64,000 nucleotides of DNA from Hanleya hanleyi (lineage: Eukaryota; Mollusca; Polyplacophora; Lepidopleurida; Hanleyidae). The DNA lies in assembly GCA_036873755.1 (NCBI GenBank), contig JAVTVY010057082.1:124001-188000 (forward strand). The letters run 5' to 3'. A program made the translations under genes and the position numbers. The notes below the pieces were generated by a model that saw only the letters and a program-made list of their open reading frames with translations, did not search any database and was not told the DNA's origin. Shown here piece by piece: positions 42,787-50,275 of this stretch (position 1 is its first letter; every line of letters begins with the position of its first letter).

Positions 42787-43387
42787 TAATGCTAGGGACT
42801 GGCTGAATATCTAGGCTCTTCTGAACTGTGGGTACAGGCGGGCTCTCTGTGATCGCATCACCAGTGCCATTCGTCTCCCCGGGCTCATCTTCACTGGATC
42901 TGACCCTCCTGGGTGCCACTTTAGTGGGAAGTTGTCGCCCAAACCGTAGAGACGGGGCATGAATCAAACGTTGATGCCGTCTTAACTGACTGGGTCGTTT
43001 GAAGAGTTGACCACATTCATTACATTGTTCCGTCGCGCCCTCGTGGAATGAGCGTACGTGGCGCAGTAAAGGATCCTCCCGATTAAAGGACCGTGCGCAT
43101 GTTATACAAGTATACCGTGCGCCGTTGTGGATGGAGGACTCGTGCCGTCGCAAATCTTCTGGGCGAGTAAACTGCTTCTGGCAAGTTGTGCAAGTGAACC
43201 TCTTGGTGCTGTTTCGTGCCATATAGGTCTTCTCCGCCATGATATCTATCCCCATGTGTTTAGTGATTATGTTTTCCACCATGGGCAGATCACATATATC
43301 GGCCATATGCTGCATCTCATCAACGATATGGATACGGTGCTGCAGAAGCTTAGCTCGGCGGGATGGCTCCATGACTGTTGGCTCCAC
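42755..43387 (-). CDS. Three-finger C2H2 protein of reduced Polinton
   Basis: A 210-codon frame with three C2H2 fingers at about residues 65-135: CTTCQKQFTRPEDLRRHESS, CITCARSFNREDPLLRHVRS and CNECGQLFKRPSQLRRHQRL, followed by a Pro/Ser/acidic linker (SSEDEPGETNGTGDAITESP). The start ATG at 43387 lies 158 bases downstream of a minus-strand TATAAAAG box. A DNA-binding role is inferred from the fingers. The same finger order precedes the PolB-N-like module in the array relics at 5382-6190. Probably one gene with 42295-42786, split by a frameshift. Confidence 0.65.
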   Translation of the reverse strand: MEPTVMEPSRRAKLLQHRIHIVDEMQHMADICDLPMVENIITKHMGIDIMAEKTYMARNSTKRFTCTTCQKQFTRPEDLRRHESSIHNGARYTCITCARSFNREDPLLRHVRSFHEGATEQCNECGQLFKRPSQLRRHQRLIHAPSLRFGRQLPTKVAPRRVRSSEDEPGETNGTGDAITESPPVPTVQKSLDIQPVPSIIVASGCSGCS

Positions 43388-43544
43388 TGGTAAGGCAAGT
43401 AGCTCCTCTCGTCAGATAGACTCAGGCTGGTGAGGTTCAGGCAAGTAGCTCCTCTCGTCAGATAGGCTCAGGCTGGTCAGGCAGGCTCAGGTTGGTCAGG
43501 TCAAGCAGGCCAATGAATGCAGCAATGCCCGTAAAAATTCCCAC

Positions 43545-43551
43545 TTTTATA
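43545..43551 (-). promoter_or_regulatory. TATA box for the minus-strand zinc-finger gene
   Basis: On the minus strand TATAAAAGTGGG, facing away from the plus-strand genes. Confidence 0.5.
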
Positions 43552-43580
43552 CACCTACATAAAGTACCCGGATGCAGGCG

Positions 43581-43740
43581 CGGACGTCACCGAAAAAACA
43601 CCCACAGTCAACTCGCCACATACAGTCGCCCTCTCAAGACCCTCATACATATCCGAATGACGGACGTCACCGAAAAGACAGGGACGTCACCGAAAAGACA
43701 CGGACGTCACCGAAAAGACACGGCCGTCAGCGAAATTTTC
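43581..43740. repeat. 20 bp iterons between divergent promoters
   Basis: CGGACGTCACCGAAAAGACA occurs once at 43581-43600 (one change) and then four times in strict 20 bp phase at 43661-43740, the last degenerate. Each contains ACGTCA. It lies between the two divergent TATA boxes. Enhancer or replication role is speculation. Confidence 0.85.
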
Positions 43741-43957
43741 TAGGAAAAAACCCCACAGACAGGTCAGTACATGCATTCCTATCATGTTTCCAACTGGTTC
43801 CTCCAGCATGGATGTGCTGTGATAGAGGGGCTAATAAAAGGATTGACCTGTAATCTTAGTTGTTGTTGCTCTCTTTTTTGGACTAACCAATCAGAATAGT
43901 ACGTATCACGGACTACACCCGTAGAGCTACGTATAGGCGCGCATGTGTGACATGGTC
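43741..43957. other. Non-coding leader region of plus-strand genes
   Basis: No repeats or frames of note; contains the upstream flank of the TATA box at 43958. Confidence 0.3.
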
Positions 43958-43964
43958 TATAAAA
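43958..43964 (+). promoter_or_regulatory. TATA box for the first plus-strand gene
   Basis: TATAAAA, 47 bases upstream of the ATG at 44011. Confidence 0.6.
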
Positions 43965-44010
43965 CACGTCCCTCTGGATCCCACACCCCCATTCCTACGG
44001 TTGCAGAGCC

Positions 44011-44328
44011 ATGACGGACACCCATCCCTATGCGACTCGCATTTTACAGCATGCGACCGTGGTAAATTCGCTCACGGGTTACCGAGCAGTGGTTCGGTCC
44101 ATGTTTGCAGATGGCGACGACAACGAGGGGCGACGCCAGATCCTGAAAGAGTTCACAGAAGCGGTCCTCGACAGAGTGCACTCGATGGAGAGGTGTGCCA
44201 TCACTCACCACTACTGGACTATGACATCCATCCTTGATGCTCGGGCTATGGACTCACGCCGCAACCAGCGACGGCTGGTTGGCCTAGTTATGGTCTGTGC
44301 CCTATTGACCCTAACGCTGTGGCATTGA
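44011..44328 (+). CDS. Small protein with C-terminal membrane segment
   Basis: 105 codons, family not recognised. The N-terminal ~80 residues are soluble and mixed-charge (DGDDNEGRRQILKEFTEAVL then an His-rich HHYW). After a basic SRRNQRRL patch comes a hydrophobic LVGLVMVCALLTLTLWH at the very end, which would make it a tail-anchored protein. The start is supported by a TATA box 47 bases upstream. First of three plus-strand genes of the reduced Polinton. Confidence 0.55.
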   Translation: MTDTHPYATRILQHATVVNSLTGYRAVVRSMFADGDDNEGRRQILKEFTEAVLDRVHSMERCAITHHYWTMTSILDARAMDSRRNQRRLVGLVMVCALLTLTLWH

Positions 44329-44332
44329 CAGT

Positions 44333-44478
44333 GGGACCTGACCATAAATACGAGGGTCAGACACAGTGTGCGTCATTCACCGATCGTCAATGGGTCAACC
44401 ATGTCACCGAGGGACCTGACCATAAATACGAGAGACAGTCAGAGTGTGTGTCATTCACCCTTCGTCATTGGGTGAACC
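44333..44478 (+). promoter_or_regulatory. Tandemly duplicated promoter-leader module
   Basis: Two ~78 bp copies starting GGGACCTGACCATAAATACG (44333 and 44411). The second has ATAAATACGAGAGACAGTC, identical to the sequence at 45005-45023 ahead of the next paralogue. CATAAATA acts as the likely TATA element. Small frames across it are by-products. Confidence 0.7.
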
Positions 44479-45008
44479 ATGTCACCAGTTCTACGAGCCA
44501 TCCTTCCCCTTACACCCCGGGTGGGGTTACACGTCTATGAAGATAAAGTCACCCTCGTGGAAGACCGTGGAGATGTTTGCTGGTCGCGCGCTGAGACCGT
44601 ATCGAATACGGTTACGCTACACCGTGACGGCTGGACCAAATTTAAACGGGTGTTGAGTGGTGAGCTCGACGGAAACCTCATCACATAGACAATGCCATCT
44701 ACGTACACCGTGGACCCTTCTTCCCACGCCTGGGCCGTTATCAAGACCCTACGCGAGGCTTCACCCTAGACCCCGATCTGTGGACAGCCTTCGAGAAAGT
44801 GGTGCCTATTGTGGACCAGCTGTTTACACCGGACGAGCGGTCATCAGACGAGTTGGAGTGTGCTCGTGCCCTGAGAGAAGCGGCGGCAGAACCCAATGAA
44901 CAAATTTCTAGCAATGAAGCGGAGGCAGACCACGATGCCATTGATTACCCGGCTAGACTCAGTGACATGACCACCCGATCCTTTGATCTCACGGGGCTCT
45001 CCCTATAA
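44479..45008 (+). CDS. Unfamiliar paralogue A, one frameshift
   Basis: Two open pieces (44479-44688 and 44799-45008 with its upstream continuation) join by a one-base shift near 44687. The protein has two similar halves: LHVYEDKVTLVEDRGDV ... TLHRDGWTKFKRVLSGELDG, then IYVHRGPFFPRLGRY ... FTLDPDLWTAFEKVVPIVDQ, followed by an acidic Glu/Ala-rich tail. Short strands followed by a Trp-containing helix are reminiscent of PC4-like single-strand DNA-binding folds; that is conjecture. Paralogous to the gene at 45051. The frameshift may be mutation, sequencing error or programmed. Confidence 0.55.
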
Positions 45009-45023
45009 ATACGAGAGACAGTC
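45004..45023 (+). promoter_or_regulatory. Promoter module of paralogue B
   Basis: TATAAATACGAGAGACAGTC, 40-47 bases upstream of the ATG at 45051. The 19-base core is identical to that at 44422-44440. Confidence 0.7.
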
Positions 45024-45050
45024 AAATCTGGTACCATTCACGTACTGACC

Positions 45051-45514
45051 ATGACGGAGCATATAATACTGGCGTATCTCAGCTTGACCCCCGAGGTTTT
45101 CTTGCACGTTTATGCGGATACGGTCCATATCATGGAGGAGGTGGGAGACATCTGTGATACAGACCTACACAACCGTGCCCGGCTCACATTCGTTTGTCTC
45201 GGGAGGGCTGGACCAAATTCAAACGGGTGTTGTCTGGTGAACTGGACGGCGACCTCATTCACTTGTGTCACGATGTGTACATCCGACGCGGCGCCTTCTT
45301 TGCTCAATTGGCTCGACTAGATGGGGGTACAGTGCATTTTACCCTTCACTCTGATCTGTGGTCTGCGTTGGAAGATGCTGTGGCAGATGTGGATCAAGTG
45401 CTTTTCAAGCGGTCATCAGACGAGTTGGACTGGTCATTTACCATGGACACTGTGCTGGCAGTATATGACTGGGCCGCCCATCATTTCAATGTACAAGCCC
45501 CGTTCTGGGCTTAA
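45051..45514 (+). CDS. Unfamiliar paralogue B, one frameshift
   Basis: The first piece (from 45051) reads LTPEVFLHVYADTVHIMEEV; after a shift near 45190 the frame reads REGWTKFKRVLSGELDGDLI, VYIRRGAFFAQLARLDGG and FTLHSDLWSALEDAVADVDQ to a stop at 45514. The WTKFKRVLSGELDG block is identical to paralogue A. It lacks A's acidic tail and ends instead in AVYDWAAHHFNVQ, running into the 3' repeats. Family not recognised. Confidence 0.55.
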
Positions 45515-45635
45515 GTTCTTTCAATGTACAAGCCCCCTGTTCTGGGCTTAAGTTCTTTCAATGTTCAAGCCCCCTGTTCTGGGCTTAAGTTCTATCGATT
45601 TCAATGTACAAGCCCTCTGTTCTGGGCTTCAGTTT
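45493..45635 (+). repeat. Four tandem hairpin repeats after the last gene
   Basis: TTTCAATGTACAAGCCCCCT then GTTCTGGGCTTAAGTTC is repeated four times (45483, 45517, 45556, 45599 approximate starts). Each copy can fold with AAGCCC pairing GGGCTT. The repeats follow paralogue B and precede AATAAA at 45670, so they would lie in its 3' UTR. Confidence 0.8.
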
Positions 45636-45668
45636 TCACGTGGTTGTTCTCACGTTGTTGTTGTTACT

Positions 45669-45676
45669 GAATAAAA
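45669..45676 (+). terminator. Polyadenylation signal
   Basis: GAATAAAAAACAAAATG downstream of the hairpin repeats; a T/G-rich stretch follows at 45705-45720. Confidence 0.45.
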
Positions 45677-46157
45677 AACAAAATGAGATCTCACCAAAAA
45701 AACCCTGTCTTGTGTGTTTTCTATATGAGCATAATGCATGAAACTGGTTTTGAACACCGTATTAGCCAATCAGTGGCCTAGGATGGGGCCAAAGGTAACC
45801 TATCAATGTCCAGAAAACATTACCCGGATGTACAAGAACCCGGATGCAGGCGCGGACGTAGGCGAAAGCATTCTAGTACCCGGATGTAGGCGCAGACGTG
45901 AGCGAAATTCTAGTACCCGTCCATTGGTTCTTTTATCGATCGCTCATTGGCTCTTTTTCTCGACCGCTGATTGGTGCAAATGGAACTGCCCATCCTTCCC
46001 AGATTAATTTACAATCCCCTTTTTGTGTTCAAGCTCTGTATATCGATGCCGCAACATTGTTGCCGAACATTGCCGAAAGGGAGACCTTTGACCTTTTGAC
46101 CTGGATGTGACCTTTGACCTTTTCACCCGACATTCACCCGCGCACTTCCGGTGATGA
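45677..46157. other. Non-coding segment inside right TIR
   Basis: Contains two copies of ACCCGGATGYAGGCGCRGACGT (45838 and 45876), also found next to the iterons at 43566. A TGACCTTTTGACCTGGATG run lies at 46086-46120. No gene recognised. Confidence 0.4.
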
Positions 46158-46944
46158 CGCGCGCGCGCGTGCGGCCGGATAACCCGCGCGCGCTGCGGCC
46201 CGGGGCCGGGCCGGGGAAAACTTGGATGTTGAACATCCGGACCCTACGTCTAAGGAAACATTGGAACTCTTCTGGCTTCGGAGGTAGTTTTAGTGAAACC
46301 CGGAAGTGACGTCTGTGCGCAGAACCCACACCACCAAACCACAACCACGAACCCATAGTGGTGGATCAAACACACGCATCCCCATGTGGGCCACCTAGAC
46401 CACAAAGCGTCTATTTCCGTACCCTTTTCCCACAATTCCCTGTCTGCGCATGCGCAGAATGTGGACAACGAACGAGACACTAGTCCAGGTGGATGCCCCT
46501 TCACGAATGTTTCAAATTGATACCTCATACGACTCCATCGGACCACTAGGGGCCCACCTAGACCCCAAAACGTCTATGTCCACACCCTTTGTCCACCGCG
46601 CATGCGCAGAATGACGATATTTCAACCCCACACCAAGCCCACCAGATGCCCCTTCACGAATGCTTCACTTTGACACCTCACTCGATCCAATCGGTACACT
46701 AGGGACCCCTCTCGCCCCTGAAGATTGCCGGAGAATTTGGGACTACTTTCTGTCCGCGGAGGCAGTCCGCATCACCACCAGACCACATCACGCAGACCGG
46801 AAGTGACGTCATACATGACGTCACAACACTCCTGCGCACTCCGCCACAAAACCGCATACCTGCGCACAACACTCCCGCGCACACCACTTTCTCGCGCATG
46901 CGCAGTGACGAGCCACTGCGTCGAAATGATCTTATACTACTACT
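46158..46944. repeat. Right terminal inverted repeat
   Basis: Inverted copy of the left TIR, with NRF1-type sites at 46445-46456, 46597-46608 and 46893-46904 and the same CRE/ETS combinations. It lacks a few short segments found in the left copy near 41210-41340. Confidence 0.9.
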
Positions 46945-46950
46945 TCCATC
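46945..46950. repeat. Right target-site duplication TCCATC
   Basis: Exact match to 41119-41124. Confidence 0.9.
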
Positions 46951-48336
46951 TTCTTCCCAGTATGGGGTCTATTCCTATAGATCAATCAAGCTAAACCAGC
47001 TAAACCAGACGGTATTATCTGGATTCCTAGATCACATGTTTATCGACATCAGATCAATCTTGCTGGTTTGATTTTAACGAAAGAAGACAACGTGAAGTAA
47101 TATACTGTAAACTTTTATTTTTCAAAGATGTTATAACCAGAGCAACCAGTCTCATAGTTATACAAAAGTTCCTAATGTATGGCTTGTTATTGCCACTACG
47201 ACGAAATATTGAGAAAGAAATGACAACGATAATGAATATTACTATTGACTATATGGTCAAATTTGAAGGCTTCGAATACAACAGGCCTAAACGCTGATGA
47301 TGTTTTAGCCCTCTTCACGCGATGAACATGCATCCGCATCCTGGGCTTGACGTTTTGCGACGTCATCTCAGTCATTTCCCATTTTCACCGTGTTAATTAG
47401 ACCAAATTGAAGAATCTAACAATTTAGGTCTAGCCTATGGCAATGTTGCAGGTGATCTTGATGTTCAGTTTACCCGAACAATTGAAATAACGCCACTATA
47501 CTCTTTAAAGGTTTGGTAGACCGACTTCATGTCCAAGGATCTCGCGTTGGCAATTAAATTGATGTGTTGCATGAGTGAGGCGGTAGGGTAATTCAGTTGT
47601 ATTATGATCCAACCTGCTATTAATGAATTTGCATGGATGTAGATTGCATCATGGGATAGAAGAGGGATAACACGTCATTAGGGTTCAGGTCTATTGCTAG
47701 GATAATCCCGAATCCGGATTTTTCATCTTCATATATACATGCAAGAACCGATGTCGACCCAGGTTCGACTTAATGATGTGACCTATAACCAGTAATCTGG
47801 AAACTCCTCTTATCCCTTATTTGATATTCAATGTGAATGCCGACACAGATGTATCCGTGTTTTTCCAGATTAGACCGAGCATTATAACAATAAACATATC
47901 ATTACAGGCACGGCACATGTTCAAACCCAATCACTCATTGAAGTTCCGTGTCCGAACACCAGTATAGCTCATACTTGCCGTCTGCCAGTCTGTCGTCTTT
48001 TTACAGTATTATAAATTAAATTAACTGATATTACACTCAAATATAGATATACTTCTAAACTAAAACAAGGACAGAAATAACGAATCCGGAGAGTTACAGA
48101 TTCTGAATCATCTCGAGTAAAGACGCAGGCCCGGACCGAAATTGAACCGATAATAATTTATTGGAGAGCGGCTTGTTGCTGGGGTAGTGTGCAACTACAA
48201 CGCTCCATACTATTAATATGGAGTTTTTTTTTAACGATTCGTCCTGAAGAAGACGCTATCCTTGTTTATGTAATCGATAAGAAATGTCACTATAATTCGT
48301 AGGACTGCGTTTGGTCAATTGCAAATGCATATACTT
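46951..48336. other. Non-coding flank
   Basis: AT-rich unique-looking sequence. I see no frame, RNA or repeat that I can support. Confidence 0.5.
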
Positions 48337-48844
48337 CTATCCAAATGTATTCAAACGCGACGGCACTGCCGTAAAGAGATAAAAGAAACCGATAACAATA
48401 GCCACAACATTGGAGCCTACTAGGCCCCATGCCGCAACTGTTCCTATCAATTCCTGACTGTATCCACCGCAGGTATTATTCACAGGAACAGTTGTGGCTA
48501 CATATAACACTGCATGACGGCAAACGTATAAAGTATAGTACCATACCAACCACCCAATAATAATGACAAAACAGTTCAGTATCAGTTGACGTATGGAATT
48601 TTCCAAGCAATTGCACATTAATTAACTAGACGAACAGGATACGATAATGATGAAGCGTGGAAGAATACAGCTTCAACCGTGTAAGGATTCTGGATTCCCT
48701 CTTCACGGAAGCAGTTGACTCTTTACGGATGTTCCTGTACTGTCCAAGTAAAACGACCAGCTGTGAAAACCGTAGGATGAAAAATGGGAATAGAAGAATG
48801 GCATTCATGTCCAAGAAGAGATCAAATTCAGAATGCAAATGCAA
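48337..48844 (-). pseudogene. Possible 7TM receptor relic, C-terminal half
   Basis: Two adjoining minus-strand frames. The upstream one has a hydrophobic segment (AILLFPFFILRFSQLVVLLG) followed by a basic loop (RKESTASVKRESRILTRLK). The downstream one has LILNCFVIIIGWLVWYYTLY and ELIGTVAAWGLVGSNVVAIV then IGFFYLF. This order would fit TM5, third loop, TM6 and TM7 of a class A receptor. A stop and frame change separate them near 48620. No DRY or NPxxY motif is clear, so the call is weak. Confidence 0.3.
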
Positions 48845-49068
48845 CCTGGAAGGCCTTCTTATTGTATGATGCTTGAAACAAATAAATATGTACGATCGGG
48901 CTCACCATATGTTCCCAAGGAACTGGTGGTCCGCTTCACAGATCGTCGGATTCCCAGTTTAACTGCAACAGCCCAAGAAAAGCTTTACTCGAAGGTTGCA
49001 GTACATTGGAATTCGATAGACGAAAATGAAGTTGGACGCATAATATCAACGTGCGGATTACCAAAAAA

Positions 49069-49096
49069 TATATAATAATAATAATAATAATAATAT
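49069..49096. repeat. AAT microsatellite
   Basis: ATATAATAATAATAATAATA-type run of about nine trinucleotides. Confidence 0.9.
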
Positions 49097-49291
49097 AGTA
49101 AACAAGAAATATCTTCAAACTAGAGCCTATGGGCTTTAATGAGATCTGGTAGCTGGGTTATTGGGGGATAAGTTTGTAATGAAATAAATGCACAATTATA
49201 TATTTAATTTCAAGTTAGGCACAGGTGGTACCAGGCACGAACGTATGTGGCTAAAACGCAATCACAAGTTACATCCTGTGACAAGGTATAT

Positions 49292-50060
49292 GAAGGGCCG
49301 TTCTCGCCATAAACGCATCCTTTAAACGTTTTAACTTCTTAAACGTTTAAAAATTGTAAAGCTTTAAAAAGTTTAAACGTTTAAACTTGAACCAACCAAT
49401 CAGATGTTATGAACTGACATTTTCCTGTTAAAAAGAAAATGTTTCCAGTTGTAAATTCACGACTTCAGACATTTCCTGTCAAAAGAAAATGTTGGTCTTT
49501 TAAAGGTTTCCGGTTAAAAGGAAAACGTTTCCGGTTGTGATCGTCCAATCAGATTTTTTATTTGGGCCGCCTGTATTCCAAAATCTACACCAACACGTGC
49601 AAATCTCCACTGGCAAACGTTTCCGGTATGTAGTGTATTTTAACCAATGAAAACCGTTCTTACAAATTAGGTTTTGGAGAATATCTTTGGCACCAGGACA
49701 ATTTGCGCAGGACATGATGCACGGTGGGCATGAGGAATACAATATGCGCGAATATTTGTAAGGGTTATTTTGATTGGTTCAAACAGACTACATAGCGGAA
49801 ACGTTTTGCCAGTGGACACGTGTTGATGTTGAGGTTTGAACATACGCGGCAGCAATAAAGAAATCTGACTGGACGATCACAACCGGTAACGATTTCCCTT
49901 AAACCAGAAACATTTAAAAGTCTCAAATATTACTACTGGAAACGTTTGCCTTTTGACAGGAAAGGTCTTCCAAATGTCAATTCATGACATCTGATTGGTT
50001 GGTGCAAGTTGAACGTTTAAATTTATTAAACGTTTGGATTTATGGCGCGAACGGCCCTTC
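49292..50060. mobile_element. Fold-back element with GAAGGGCCGTTC ends
   Basis: Left end GAAGGGCCGTTCTCGCCATA and right end TATGGCGCGAACGGCCCTTC are inverted. Much of the interior is also inverted (TGATCGTCCAATCAGATT at 49537 against AATCTGACTGGACGATCA at 49862; CCAACCAATCAGATGTTATG at 49392 against CATCTGATTGGTTGG near 49990). It contains AAACGTTTCCGG and TTTAAACGTTT repeats. 769 bp, non-coding. Flanks share AAGGTA, possibly part of a target duplication. Confidence 0.7.
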
Positions 50061-50275
50061 TTAAAAGGTACCGACATAATGAAGTTGAACATACCAAAGA
50101 AAGGCAGTCCTAGGATAAAAGTAACTTCCAAAATGGAAGCCGAAATATAGAATATTATATCACAATGACTTTCATTTTCGGAGTTACTTTTATCGTAGTT
50201 TATGTGAAATTGATCTGTGGGAACAATGAAAGGTAGTCCTATAATGAGGGAAGTTGCACACGTTACGCTAACCAT
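50061..50275 (-). pseudogene. Possible 7TM receptor relic, middle part
   Basis: The minus-strand frame shows two hydrophobic segments, VTCATSLIIGLPFIVP and ISASILEVTFILGLPFFGMF, separated by a polar loop with a cysteine. It lies upstream (minus strand) of 48337-48844 with the fold-back element between. A GTATGT donor-like site follows GLPFF. Could be TM4-TM5 of the same receptor or unrelated membrane sequence. Confidence 0.25.

Larger units (their letters stand above)
41125..46944. mobile_element. Reduced Polinton/Maverick-derived element, 5.8 kb
   Basis: The outer ends are inverted copies beginning AGTAGTAGTATAAGATCATT. Identical TCCATC hexamers flank it at 41119-41124 and 46945-46950. Polintons are known for 6 bp target duplications, long TIRs and an AG start, all present here. 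Inside are a minus-strand zinc-finger/PolB-N-like gene related to the array relics and three short plus-strand genes. No integrase, ATPase, protease or capsid gene is visible, so it must be non-autonomous. It is GC-rich relative to the flanks. Confidence 0.85.

Noticed and set aside
43492..43853. Plus-strand ORFs rich in Lys/Arg/His repeats
   Set aside because: They translate the 20 bp iterons and the promoter region; no independent support.
44319..44540. Short ORF with duplicated GPDHKYE motif
   Set aside because: It is the translated duplicate promoter-leader module, not a gene.
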